Below the pieces are notes generated by a model. The model saw nothing but the letters and a program-made list of their open reading frames with translations, ran no database searches and was not told the origin of the DNA. Positions 1-7,595 of a stretch of DNA of 64,000 nucleotides are shown piece by piece. The stretch is from Streptomyces sp. NBC_01341 (GTDB lineage: Bacteria; Actinomycetota; Actinomycetes; Streptomycetales; Streptomycetaceae): assembly GCF_035946055.1 (NCBI RefSeq), contig NZ_CP108364.1:1860001-1924000 (forward strand), written 5' to 3'. Positions within the stretch are counted from its first letter, which is position 1. Every line of letters begins with the position of its first letter. A program made the translations under genes and the position numbers.

Positions 1-159
1 GATCGACACTCCGGTGGGAAGCACGGTCCGCTCGCCCGGGGCCAGCTCGGCGGCCTCGGTGGTGACCAGGTCGGCACCGGCGTCGCCCGGGTGTCCGTAC
101 GCGGGGATCGGGACCTCGGGGTCGACCCGGCGGATCAGTACGTCGACGGGATTACGCAT
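1..159 (-). CDS. dut: dUTP diphosphatase, N-terminal part (cut by window edge)
   Basis: The first 53 codons of a dUTPase, which hydrolyses dUTP to dUMP and pyrophosphate, keeping uracil out of DNA and feeding dTMP synthesis. The visible protein starts MRNPVDVLIRRVDPEVPIPA and runs into the family's motif 1 (AYGHPGDAGADL), where the Asp helps bind the metal-nucleotide complex. It continues to the LPTGVSI strand and leaves the window. The ATG (complement of 157-159) overlaps the TGA of the upstream thioesterase gene as ATGA, so the two are probably translationally coupled. Only the N-terminal third is present, so the other motifs cannot be checked. Confidence 0.9.
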   Translation of the reverse strand, partial: MRNPVDVLIRRVDPEVPIPAYGHPGDAGADLVTTEAAELAPGERTVLPTGVSI

Positions 160-743
160 CAGGGGTTCACCTCGAAGGCACGCGCGCGCCTGATCTGGTC
201 CGGGTCGGCCATCGCCGCCCGGATCTCCTCCGGCCGTCCGTTCTCGGTGAAGTGCTCGACCTTGACCTCGATGAAGAGCGCCTCGGCGTGGACGGCGACA
301 GGTCCCTCGGGGCCGCCGATCCGTGCCGTCGCGCGACAGTAGTTCTTGCGGCTGTGCACGGCGGTGACCTCGGCCTCGAGGAAGAGTTCCGTGCCCACCG
401 GCACCGGCAGGAGGTAGTCGGTCTCCAGCCGTCCGGTCACCGCGATCACCCGGAGCAGCCAGCTCAGCGCGCCGAGCGTCTCGTCCATCGCCGTGGCCAG
501 GACACCGCCGTGCGCGAGTCCCGGGGCGCCCTGGTGGGCCGGCCTCACGGTGAACTCGGCTGTGACGTTCACGCCCTCTCCGGCCCGCGCCTGTAGGTGC
601 AGTCCGTGAGGCTGGCCGGTTCCGCAGCCGAAACAGTGTTCGTAGTGCGAGCCGAGGAGCTCACCGGGCGCGGGGGCGTCGGGATGACGGACCGGCTTCA
701 CCGCCGCGGCCGGGGGTGTCAGACGTGCAGATGTTCCACTCAC
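159..743 (-). CDS. PaaI-family hotdog-fold thioesterase
   Basis: A 194-aa cytoplasmic protein with a single hotdog domain of the PaaI/4HBT thioesterase type. It carries a CFGCG motif near residue 40, then HQGAPGLAHGGVLATAMDE, the usual helix with the acidic catalytic residue, then LETDYLLPVPVG. The family hydrolyses acyl-CoA thioesters; the substrate here is unknown. I chose the GTG at 743 (VSGTSARLTPP) because the longer frame upstream runs into the divergent DUF3093 gene and looks like shadow sequence. The ribosome site there is weak, so a start at VKPVRHPD a few codons on is possible. Its stop overlaps the dut start. Confidence 0.8.
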   Translation of the reverse strand: MSGTSARLTPPAAAVKPVRHPDAPAPGELLGSHYEHCFGCGTGQPHGLHLQARAGEGVNVTAEFTVRPAHQGAPGLAHGGVLATAMDETLGALSWLLRVIAVTGRLETDYLLPVPVGTELFLEAEVTAVHSRKNYCRATARIGGPEGPVAVHAEALFIEVKVEHFTENGRPEEIRAAMADPDQIRRARAFEVNP

Positions 744-801
744 AGGCGCAGACCTTACCCGCGCGGCCGACCGGCGGTCGCGCCGTGCCAAGCTAGGTTT
801 C

Positions 802-1257
802 ATGCAGCCTTCCGCACCCCCCTTCGACGAACGTCTCACCGCGCCCCGTACGTGGTGGCTCATCGCCTTCGGGATCGGCGTCGCCTGTGCCCTGATCCTC
901 CTTCCCCTCGGCGCCCTGCCGCTGCTCGGGGGCCTGGTGGGAGGGACGGCCGCGGCGTGCGCCGTCGTGAGCTCGTACGGCTCCGCGCGGATCCGGGTCG
1001 TGGCGGGCGCGCTCGTCGCGGGCGACGCCCGGATCCCGCTGGAGGCGCTCGGTGACGCCGAGGTCCTGGAGGGCGAGGAGGCCCGCGCCTGGCGCACGTA
1101 CAAGGCGGACCTCCGGGCCTTCATGCTGCTGCGCAGCTACATCCCGACGGCGGTCCGGGTGAAGGTGACGGACCCGGCCGACCCGACTCCGTACGTCTAC
1201 CTGTCGACCCGGGAGCCGCAGGCCCTGGTGGCGGCCCTCGCACCGGTGCCTGCCTAG
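802..1257 (+). CDS. DUF3093 family membrane protein
   Basis: A 151-aa protein of the actinobacterial DUF3093 family. It starts MQPSAPPFDERLTAPRTWWL and has two closely spaced hydrophobic helices (about residues 18-60). A soluble C-terminal part follows with a PH-like beta pattern (IRVVAGALVAGDARIPLE, then VRVKVTDPADPTPYVYLSTR). The function is unknown. In streptomycetes it sits beside dut, which fits this layout. It is divergent from the thioesterase gene and convergent with the next gene, with only five bases between the two stops. Confidence 0.85.
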   Translation: MQPSAPPFDERLTAPRTWWLIAFGIGVACALILLPLGALPLLGGLVGGTAAACAVVSSYGSARIRVVAGALVAGDARIPLEALGDAEVLEGEEARAWRTYKADLRAFMLLRSYIPTAVRVKVTDPADPTPYVYLSTREPQALVAALAPVPA

Positions 1258-1262
1258 AGCGG

Positions 1263-2219
1263 TCAGAGGCCCGGGCCGTCCAGGCCCTTGGGCAGCTCCT
1301 CGGCGGGCCGCGCGGGCTGTTCCAGCGGGGGGAGCTCCAGGAGGCGGTCCCAGGGCACCTGGTGGCGCCTCAGGTCGTCCCTGACGCGGTCGGCGAGCTT
1401 CTTGGTGTCCCTTCGGTTCATCATCGCGCCGACGACGGCTCCGATCATGAACGGGATGAGGTTGGGCAGGTCGCGCACCGTGCGCTTCATGATCTGCTGG
1501 CGCAGTTCGCGCTTCATCTGCCCACCGAGGGCGGCGTTGAGGGTGGTGGGGCGCGAGACGTCGATGCCGCGCTCCTCCGTCCAGGCCGTGAGGTAGGCGG
1601 TGCTGCGCTGCCCGAGGTTGCCCGGGGGGCGTCGGCCGTAGACCTCGTGGAGTTCGGCGACGAGCTTCATCTCGACGACGGCGACACCGGTGATCTCCGC
1701 GGCGAGTTCGGCCAGCATGGCGGGCGGGACGGGCATCATCGCCGCCGCCCCGATGCCCGCGCCGACGGTCGCGGTGGCGTTGCACGCACCTGCGACGAGC
1801 TTGTCGGCGAGTTCCTCGGGCCCGAGACCCGGGAACTGTCTCCGCAGGGTGGCGAGGTCCCGCACGGGGACGCGAGGGGCGGTGTCGATGATCCGGTCGG
1901 CCACCATGCCGACCGCGGCCCGGGCACTCGCCCGGCTTCTCAGGACGCCCCGTTTCAGTGAGTTCAGGCAGCCGGACTCCTCCGGGGACGGCTCGTGTCC
2001 GTCCTGCCCGGGCTCGTGTGCCGAGCCCGCAGTCCGTGCTGCTTCGAGCGAGGCCGGACGGCCCCGCTCGTTGTCGGATGTGCCAGGGGAGGGCGGCAGG
2101 GCGGCCTGATGCTCGGCGGTGGGGTTCTCGCCCTCCGCCGGGCCTGTGCCGCCCTGTTGCGCCTCCGACGACTTCGTGCGCCGCAAGCGCCGCTTCCGGA
2201 ACGGTGTGTCGCCTGCCAC
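1263..2219 (-). CDS. EcsC-like conserved protein with acidic N-terminal region
   Basis: A 318-aa protein. Residues 1-100 are charged and low in complexity (MAGDTPFRKRRLRRTKSSE and on), probably disordered. The C-terminal 200 residues are alpha-helical with a Gly/Ala-rich amphipathic segment (VAGACNATATVGAGIGAAAM) and a second one (LIPFMIGAVVGAMMNRRDTK). That ending resembles the EcsC family, where the last helix pair sits next to arginine or lysine residues. I infer peripheral or integral membrane association. No catalytic motif is visible and the assignment to EcsC is only by pattern. It lies 11 bases downstream of the DUF4193 gene on the same strand, so they may be co-transcribed. Confidence 0.7.
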   Translation of the reverse strand: MAGDTPFRKRRLRRTKSSEAQQGGTGPAEGENPTAEHQAALPPSPGTSDNERGRPASLEAARTAGSAHEPGQDGHEPSPEESGCLNSLKRGVLRSRASARAAVGMVADRIIDTAPRVPVRDLATLRRQFPGLGPEELADKLVAGACNATATVGAGIGAAAMMPVPPAMLAELAAEITGVAVVEMKLVAELHEVYGRRPPGNLGQRSTAYLTAWTEERGIDVSRPTTLNAALGGQMKRELRQQIMKRTVRDLPNLIPFMIGAVVGAMMNRRDTKKLADRVRDDLRRHQVPWDRLLELPPLEQPARPAEELPKGLDGPGL

Positions 2220-2230
2220 GGCCGGAACCC

Positions 2231-2527
2231 TCAGTCGCAGTCGCGGCAGATGGGCTGACCGTTCTTCTCGCGCGCCAGCTGGCTCCTGTGGTGCACGAGG
2301 AAGCAGCTCATGCAGGTGAACTCATCGGCCTGCTTGGGCAGAACCCGCACGGCCAGCTCTTCGTTGGACAGGTCTGCGCCGGGCAGCTCCAGTCCCTCTG
2401 CCGCGTCGAACTCGTCCACGTCGACGGCGGATGCCGTCTTGTCGCTCCGACGAGCCTTGAGCTCTTCGAGGCTGTCCTGATCGACGTCGTCGTCGGTCTT
2501 CCGTGGGGTGTCGTAATCCGTTGCCAT
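2231..2527 (-). CDS. DUF4193 family zinc-ribbon-like protein
   Basis: A 98-aa acidic protein starting MATDYDTPRKTDDDVDQDSL. The C-terminus has two Cys pairs, FTCMSC and ICRDCD, 23 residues apart, which should bind one zinc ion. This is the DUF4193 family, found in most Actinobacteria and of unknown function; a small zinc ribbon on an acidic tail suggests contact with RNA polymerase or another nucleic-acid machine, but that is inference. It is preceded by a 400-base leader with three related palindromes, so its expression may be controlled. Confidence 0.9.
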   Translation of the reverse strand: MATDYDTPRKTDDDVDQDSLEELKARRSDKTASAVDVDEFDAAEGLELPGADLSNEELAVRVLPKQADEFTCMSCFLVHHRSQLAREKNGQPICRDCD

Positions 2528-2747
2528 GTCGCTCTCCCCCTCATGGGTGTCTGCGGTGTCTCAGCGCACGTAACGCGTGAGAGGCCGGACTTGTGCCCGA
2601 CCTGAGGCGGAGATTTTGCCTCACATCAAGGTCTGTTACTCAATCGACACCCAACCGGATCTCCCGTGAGCGATCAGCTTGGGTGGCGATGGGGACCGTA
2701 CACGGTCCGATTACTGCAGTTCACGGGCGCCACCCCGTGTACTTCCC

Positions 2748-2757
2748 GTGATATCAC
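2748..2757. promoter_or_regulatory. Palindrome GTGATATCAC, one of three
   Basis: Perfect 10-base palindrome in the leader of the DUF4193 gene. Two more sites with the same GTGAT/ATCAC arms follow at 2799-2806 (GTGATCAC) and 2835-2848 (TGTGATCGATCACA). Centres are 50 and 39 bases apart. They could form an operator array for one dimeric regulator, but the regulator is unknown. Confidence 0.4.
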
Positions 2758-2834
2758 CCCCCGAAAACCCGGACTTTTCCAAGCTTTCTGGGAGAGTTGT
2801 GATCACGGAGAGTAGAGGTGCCCGAATGTGCTCT

Positions 2835-2848
2835 TGTGATCGATCACA
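2835..2848. promoter_or_regulatory. Perfect 14-base palindrome TGTGATCGATCACA
   Basis: The longest of three related palindromes between cutS and the DUF4193 gene. The TGTGA half-site recalls CRP/FNR-type operators, but the spacer (TCGA, four bases) is two shorter than the E. coli CRP consensus, so the family of the binding protein is open. Confidence 0.45.
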
Positions 2849-2931
2849 CAGGGGCGGAACGGTAAGAGAGTTCGAAAATTCCGCCCAAAGCGAACAGAGC
2901 GATCCAATCCGGCCTCACGTCGTGAAGCCTC

Positions 2932-4176
2932 TCAGACCGGCAGGGTGACGCGCATCACGAGACCACCGCCCTCGCGGGGCTCCGCGATGATACGGCCTCC
3001 GTGCGCCCGAGCGACGGATCGCGCGATCGACAGGCCGAGTCCGACGCCCTTGTCGCTCCCGGTCCGCTCCGTGCGCAGCCGCCGGAACGGCTCGAAGAGG
3101 TTGTCGATCTCGTACGCCGGCACGACGGGCCCGGTGTTCGTGACGAGGAGGACCGCCTGCCCGTGCTGGAGTTCGGTGGTGACTTCCACCCAGCCGCCCT
3201 CCGCGACGTTGTAGCGCACGGCGTTCTGCACGAGGTTGAGCGCGATGCGCTCCAGGAGGACGCCGTTGCCCTGGACGACCGCCGGCACGCGCTCGCCCCG
3301 GATCTCCACCCCCTTGTCCGCAGCCTCCGTCCTGGCCTGGTCGATGGCCCTGTCGGCCACCTCGGCCAGGTCCACGGGCTTGCGCTCCACGATCTGGTTG
3401 TCGCTGCGCGCGAGCAGGAGCAGGCCCTCCACGAGCTGCTCGCTGCGCTCGTTGGTGGCCAGCAGCGTCTTGCCGAGCTGCTGGAGCTCCATGGGCGCCC
3501 CGGGGTCCGAGAGGTGGACCTCCAGGAGCGTGCGGTTGATGGCAAGGGGTGTCCGCAGCTCGTGCGAGGCGTTCCCGACGAACCGCTGCTGCGCCGTGAA
3601 GGCCCGCTCCAGGCGGTCGAGCATCTCGTCGAAGGTGTCCGCGAGCTCCTTCAGCTCGTCGTCCGGGCCGTCCAGCTCGATCCGGCGGGTCAGGTCCGTG
3701 CCGGCGACCCTCCGGGCGGTACGCGTGATCCGGCCCAGTGGGGAGAGGACCCGGCCGGCCATGGCGTAGCCGAAGGCGAAGGCGATGATGCTGAGGCCGA
3801 CGAGGGCCAGGAGCGCCCTGTTCAGGAGGCTGTCCAGGGCATGCTGCCGCTGTGAGGCGGTGCAGTCCTTGATCGCCTCGTTGAGCTGGCTGTTGTTCAG
3901 CGCGGAGCCGAGCTGCGGGCAGGTGTCGCTGGAGATCCGGACATTCGTGCCGGAGACCTGGAAGACGAGCCCGCCGCCCGCGTCGTGCAGGGCCTGCGCG
4001 GCCAGCATGTAGATGATCGAGAGCAGCAGGATGCCCGCGATCAGGAACATGCCGCCGTAGAGGAGCGTGAGCCGTATCCGGATGGTCGGACGCAGCCACG
4101 GGTAGGTGGTCTCCTGCTGCTTCGGTTCCCAGGTCGGTTTCGGGGGCGCCGTGACAGGCCCCGGGGACGCCGCCAT
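2932..4176 (-). CDS. cutS: Sensor histidine kinase CutS
   Basis: A 414-aa membrane sensor kinase, partner of the adjacent response regulator. It has TM1 at about 34-62, a short extracytoplasmic loop of about 55 residues, TM2 at about 119-141, a HAMP linker (GRVLSPLGRITRTARRVAGT), a HisKA domain with the phosphorylated His205 in GNASHELRTPLA, and a HATPase_c domain with N (NLVQNAVRY), G1 and G2 (GLGLSIARS) boxes. The loop has just two cysteines, Cys86 and Cys105, in a position able to form a disulfide. CutRS has been linked to secretion stress sensing in Streptomyces, and a cysteine switch would fit. The ATG at 4176 lies 8 bases after the cutR stop, so they form an operon. Confidence 0.9.
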   Translation of the reverse strand: MAASPGPVTAPPKPTWEPKQQETTYPWLRPTIRIRLTLLYGGMFLIAGILLLSIIYMLAAQALHDAGGGLVFQVSGTNVRISSDTCPQLGSALNNSQLNEAIKDCTASQRQHALDSLLNRALLALVGLSIIAFAFGYAMAGRVLSPLGRITRTARRVAGTDLTRRIELDGPDDELKELADTFDEMLDRLERAFTAQQRFVGNASHELRTPLAINRTLLEVHLSDPGAPMELQQLGKTLLATNERSEQLVEGLLLLARSDNQIVERKPVDLAEVADRAIDQARTEAADKGVEIRGERVPAVVQGNGVLLERIALNLVQNAVRYNVAEGGWVEVTTELQHGQAVLLVTNTGPVVPAYEIDNLFEPFRRLRTERTGSDKGVGLGLSIARSVARAHGGRIIAEPREGGGLVMRVTLPV

Positions 4177-4184
4177 CACGCCCC

Positions 4185-4838
4185 TCAGATCCGGTATCCG
4201 GAGCCGGGGACCGTCACGATGACCGCGGGCTCGCCGAGCTTGCGGCGCAGGGTCATGACCGTCACCCGCACCACGTTGGTGAACGGGTCGGTGTTCTCGT
4301 CCCATGCCTTCTCGAGCAGCTGTTCGGCCGAGACGACCGCGCCCTCGCTGCGCATCAGGACCTCCAGGACCGCGAACTCCTTCGGGGCGAGCTGGATCTC
4401 CTGGTCGTCCCGGAATACCTCGCGGCGGTTGGGGTCGAGCTTGATGCCCGCCCGCTCCAGCACGGGAGGCAGGGCGACCGTCGTACGGCGCCCCAGGGCG
4501 CGTACGCGGGCGGTCAGCTCGCTGAAGGCGAACGGCTTGGGGAGGTAGTCGTCCGCGCCGAGCTCCAGGCCCTCGACCCGGTCGCTGACGTCACCGGACG
4601 CGGTGAGCATGAGCACCCGGGTGGGCATGCCGAGCTCGACGATCTTCCGGCAGACGTCGTCACCGTGCACGAGCGGGAGGTCCCGGTCCAGCACGACGAC
4701 GTCGTAGTCGTTGACCCCGACCCGCTCGAGGGCGGCCGCTCCGTCGTAGACGACGTCGACGGCCATGGCCTCCCGGCGCAGTCCGGTGGCCACCGCATCG
4801 GCGAGCAGCTGCTCGTCCTCGACGACGAGTACGCGCAC
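4185..4838 (-). CDS. cutR: OmpR-family response regulator CutR
   Basis: A 217-aa response regulator. The receiver domain (1-120) has the acidic pair ED at 7-8, the phosphoacceptor Asp51 (VVVLDRDLP), Thr in LTASG and Lys in LPKPFAFSEL. A winged-helix OmpR/PhoB output domain (about 125-217) ends VRVTVMTLRRKLGEP...VPGSGYRI. The GTG at 4838 gives the expected MRVLVVEDEQ start with an AAGGAC ribosome site; the longer frame upstream is not protein-like. It is first in the cutRS operon and is expected to be phosphorylated by CutS. A TAA-based direct repeat 110 bases upstream may be its own binding site. Confidence 0.92.
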   Translation of the reverse strand: MRVLVVEDEQLLADAVATGLRREAMAVDVVYDGAAALERVGVNDYDVVVLDRDLPLVHGDDVCRKIVELGMPTRVLMLTASGDVSDRVEGLELGADDYLPKPFAFSELTARVRALGRRTTVALPPVLERAGIKLDPNRREVFRDDQEIQLAPKEFAVLEVLMRSEGAVVSAEQLLEKAWDENTDPFTNVVRVTVMTLRRKLGEPAVIVTVPGSGYRI

Positions 4839-5200
4839 GGCGCAGTCCTTCCCTAGATCTCCGGAAATACGGCGAGCGGCCCTCGATACGGCCGCTCGCT
4901 GCACGTCAGCGGCACCGACTGTGCGTGTCCATCCTGCCTTCAACACCCATAAACCGGCGGTAAGACGACGCGTCGGGGCCGCCCCTCCGAGGAATCGACC
5001 GGATTTCCCGGGCAGTTGAGGTTTCTTCGGGGCCGGGCGGGGGGAGGACGACCTCACACCCGCGATCACGCCATGTATGTGGCGTACCACAGCCCGTCCT
5101 GCTTCCAGAGGGACTGCGTGATCACCCGCACCCCGGCCTTCGCGCCGGGGGACCACCGGGCACACCCCCGTGCCACCGACCCACGATGAGGGGGCGCTCC
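4839..5200. other. Divergent intergenic region of cutR and the small gene at 5201
   Basis: About 360 bases with no convincing coding frame. It should contain the cutR promoter, on the minus strand, and the promoter of the small gene at 5201, on the plus strand. The TAA repeat at 4950-4966 is the only pattern I noticed. Confidence 0.5.
4950..4966. promoter_or_regulatory. Possible OmpR-type direct repeat before cutR
   Basis: TAAACC and TAAGAC start 11 bases apart (4950 and 4961). OmpR-family regulators bind tandem half-sites one helical turn apart, so this could be an autoregulatory CutR site. The match is short and may be chance. Confidence 0.25.
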
Positions 5201-5374
5201 ATGGACGCTTTCACCGCAGGTCTGCTGCAACGAATCAAGACCACCGAGTCCGACCTCACGATGGCCCGTGAGACGGGCGACGACTTCCTCGCGGACGTCG
5301 AGCAGGGAGAGCTCGACGACCTGCACCGCCTGGCCGCCGAGCACGGCGTGGAAATCGGCGCCACAAGCGTCTGA
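5201..5374 (+). CDS. Small conserved hypothetical protein (57 aa)
   Basis: A 57-residue soluble helical protein, MDAFTAGLLQRIKTTESDLT through LHRLAAEHGVEIGATSV. Leu and Ile residues in heptad-like spacing suggest a short coiled coil or helix pair. I chose the ATG at 5201 over the ATG at 5186 because a GAGGGGG ribosome site lies at the right distance before it. It is followed at once by a strong hairpin terminator, which supports a real single-gene unit. I do not recognise a function. Confidence 0.75.
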   Translation: MDAFTAGLLQRIKTTESDLTMARETGDDFLADVEQGELDDLHRLAAEHGVEIGATSV

Positions 5375-5380
5375 GCCGCT

Positions 5381-5427
5381 ACGGGAGGGCCCGGGCAGCC
5401 TTTATGGCTGCGCCCGGGCCCTCCCGT
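5381..5427. terminator. Strong bidirectional hairpin terminator
   Basis: Near-perfect inverted repeat of about 20 bases: ACGGGAGGGCCCGGGCAGCC, a TTTAT loop, then its complement with a two-base bulge. It sits between convergent genes (small gene at 5201 and the inositol monophosphatase). Confidence 0.8.
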
Positions 5428-5476
5428 CGTACCGGGCGGCTCCGGCGCGCCTCCAGGGGCGCCGGAGGGTCGTGTG

Positions 5477-6277
5477 TCAGTCGTGCCAGGCGCCGAGTTC
5501 ATCGAGGAGCGCCTGCAGCGGCTCGAAGACCCCGGGTGTCGCCGCGACGGTCAGGTCCCCGTCCGCGGGGAGGCCGGGGCGTCCACCGGTGAGCGCGCCG
5601 GCCTCCCGGGCGATGAGGTCGCCGGCCGCCACGTCCCAGGGGTGCAGCCCTCGCTCGTAGTAGCCGTCCAGGCGGCCCGCCGCGACGTCGCAGAGCTCGA
5701 TGGCCGCCGATCCGCCGCGCCGGATGTCCCGCAGCCTGGGGATCAGTCGCTGCGCGACGGCAGCCTGATGGGCACGGACCTCGGTGACGTAGTTGAAGCC
5801 GGTGGACACCAGGGCCTGGTCGAGCGGCGCAGTGGGGCGGCAGCGCAGCGCCTCACCGTTGCCGTACGCGCCCCGGCCGAGGACCGCGTGGAACGTCTCG
5901 CGGCGCATCGGGGCCTCCACGACGCCGACGACCCGCTCGCCGTCACGCTCGGCGGCGATGGACACCGACCAGGTCGGCAGGCCGTAGAGGTAGTTCACGG
6001 TGCCGTCGAGGGGGTCGATGACCCAGCGGATGCCGCTGCTTCCCTCGGCGCTGGCGCCCTCCTCGCCGAGGAAGCCGTCTGCGGGGCGGTGCTCGGAGAG
6101 GTAGCCGGTGATCAGCTTCTCGGCCCGGATGTCCATCTCGGTCACGACGTCGATGGGGCTGGACTTGGTCGCGGCCACCCCCAGGTCGGCGGGACGGCCG
6201 TCACGGAGCAGGGCCCCGGCCCGGCGTCCCGCTTCGAGGGCGAGGTCGAGCAGTTCGGACAGGAGGGGGTCGTTCAC
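5477..6277 (-). CDS. Inositol monophosphatase family protein
   Basis: A 266-aa Mg-dependent phosphatase of the IMPase/FBPase superfamily. It has the first metal motif FLGEEGAS, the second IDPLDGTVNYLYG (near residue 87) and the third YERGLHPWDVAAGDLIAREAG near residue 215, all with the metal-binding acids intact. Substrates in the family include inositol phosphate, histidinol phosphate and other sugar phosphates; the true one is not evident. The GTG at 6277 (VNDPLLSELLDLALEAG) is preceded by GGAG; the longer frame overlaps the ferrochelatase gene. It lies 68 bases after hemH on the same strand. Confidence 0.88.
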   Translation of the reverse strand: MNDPLLSELLDLALEAGRRAGALLRDGRPADLGVAATKSSPIDVVTEMDIRAEKLITGYLSEHRPADGFLGEEGASAEGSSGIRWVIDPLDGTVNYLYGLPTWSVSIAAERDGERVVGVVEAPMRRETFHAVLGRGAYGNGEALRCRPTAPLDQALVSTGFNYVTEVRAHQAAVAQRLIPRLRDIRRGGSAAIELCDVAAGRLDGYYERGLHPWDVAAGDLIAREAGALTGGRPGLPADGDLTVAATPGVFEPLQALLDELGAWHD

Positions 6278-6344
6278 AACGCTCCAGACGTGGTGTCGCG
6301 GGACGGGGACGGGCTGTCGGCGGCCCCGCGCTGCGGGAAGGCGG

Positions 6345-7469
6345 TCAGTACGGGCTGTCGGCGCCTGCCGCGGCCGGCTTGGGGGCCCTGGCCGGACAGC
6401 ACCCGACGGGGCAGAGGTCGTGCGAGGGGCCGAGGGCGCCCAGGGCGCATCGCTCGGCCGGGCGGTCCTGCTCGCCGGCGGCCCGCTCCAGCAGGAGTTC
6501 GCGCACGGCTGCGGCAAAGCGGGGGTCGGCGCCGACCGTCGCCGACCTGCGCACCGGCAGCCCGAGCTCGGCGGCCTTAGCCGTCGCCTCGGTGTCGAGG
6601 TCGTACAGCACCTCCATGTGGTCCGAGACGAAACCGATCGGTGCCATGACGACCGCCGGGACCCCGTCACCGTGGAGGGTCTCCAGGTGGTCACTGATGT
6701 CGGGCTCCAGCCACGGGATGTGCGGGGCGCCGCTGCGCGACTGGTAGACGAGCTGCCACGGGTGCTCGACGCCCGTCTCCTCGCGCACGGCATCGACGAT
6801 CAGGCGTGCCACCTCAAGGTGCTCGGCCACGTAGGAGCCGCCGTCACCGTGGGTCTCCACCGGCCCCGAGGTGTCGGCTGCGGAGGTCGGGATGGAGTGC
6901 GTGGTGAAGGCCAGGTGCGCCCCCGCCCTGACGTCCTCGGGGAGGTCGGCCAGCGAGGCGAGCACGCCGTCCACCATCGGCCGTACGAAGCCGGGGTGGT
7001 TGAAATAGTGCCGCAGCTTGTCGACCCGGGGCACCGTGAGCCCCTCGGCCTCCAGGGCGGCCAGCGACTCGGCCAGATTCTCGCGGTACTGGCGGCAGCC
7101 GGAGTACGAGGCGTAGGCGCTGGTCGCGAGCACGGCGATGCGGCGGTGCCCGTCGGTGATCATCTCGCGGAGGGTGTCGGTGAGGTACGGGGCCCAGTTG
7201 CGGTTGCCCCAGTGGATGGGGATCTCCACGCCGTGGTCCGCGAAGTCCTTGCGCAGGGCGTCGAGCAGCGCCCGGTTCTGCGCGTTGATCGGGCTCACGC
7301 CGCCGAAGAGGAAGTAGTGCTTGCCGACTTCTTTGAGGCGCTCCTCGGGGATGCCCCGGCCGCGCGTCACGTTCGCCAGGAACGGGACCACGTCGTCGGG
7401 GCCCTCGGGACCGCCGAAGGAGAGCAGCAGCAGGGCGTCGTACGGGGCTGGATCACGCAGATCGGACAT
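6345..7469 (-). CDS. hemH: Ferrochelatase (coproporphyrin ferrochelatase)
   Basis: A 374-aa enzyme that inserts Fe(II) into a porphyrin. In Actinobacteria the substrate is coproporphyrin III of the coproporphyrin-dependent haem pathway (CpfC). Visible motifs are [15 protein letters not shown] at the start, the catalytic His in [27 protein letters not shown] and [16 protein letters not shown]. The C-terminus has four cysteines within about 15 residues ([18 protein letters not shown]), as expected for the [2Fe-2S] cluster of actinobacterial ferrochelatases. The ATG at 7469 fits the family start. Confidence 0.93.
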   Translation of the reverse strand: MSDLRDPAPYDALLLLSFGGPEGPDDVVPFLANVTRGRGIPEERLKEVGKHYFLFGGVSPINAQNRALLDALRKDFADHGVEIPIHWGNRNWAPYLTDTLREMITDGHRRIAVLATSAYASYSGCRQYRENLAESLAALEAEGLTVPRVDKLRHYFNHPGFVRPMVDGVLASLADLPEDVRAGAHLAFTTHSIPTSAADTSGPVETHGDGGSYVAEHLEVARLIVDAVREETGVEHPWQLVYQSRSGAPHIPWLEPDISDHLETLHGDGVPAVVMAPIGFVSDHMEVLYDLDTEATAKAAELGLPVRRSATVGADPRFAAAVRELLLERAAGEQDRPAERCALGALGPSHDLCPVGCCPARAPKPAAAGADSPY

Positions 7470-7595
7470 GCCCCCGATCCTGCCACCCGGTACCGGCGGC
7501 GCGGCAACCGACATCCGCCGGTGCCGGGTGCCGGGTGACCGCCCGTAAGCTGTATCAGGCATCTGCACACCTGACAGGCTTCATCGGAGCACCCC

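Larger units (their letters stand above)
2528..2931. other. Intergenic region upstream of the DUF4193 gene
   Basis: About 400 bases between the stop of cutS and the start of the DUF4193 gene, less GC-rich than the flanks. I see no coding frame worth calling. It holds three GTGAT/ATCAC palindromes (listed separately) and presumably the promoter of the DUF4193 gene, whose -35 and -10 I could not place with confidence. Confidence 0.6.
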
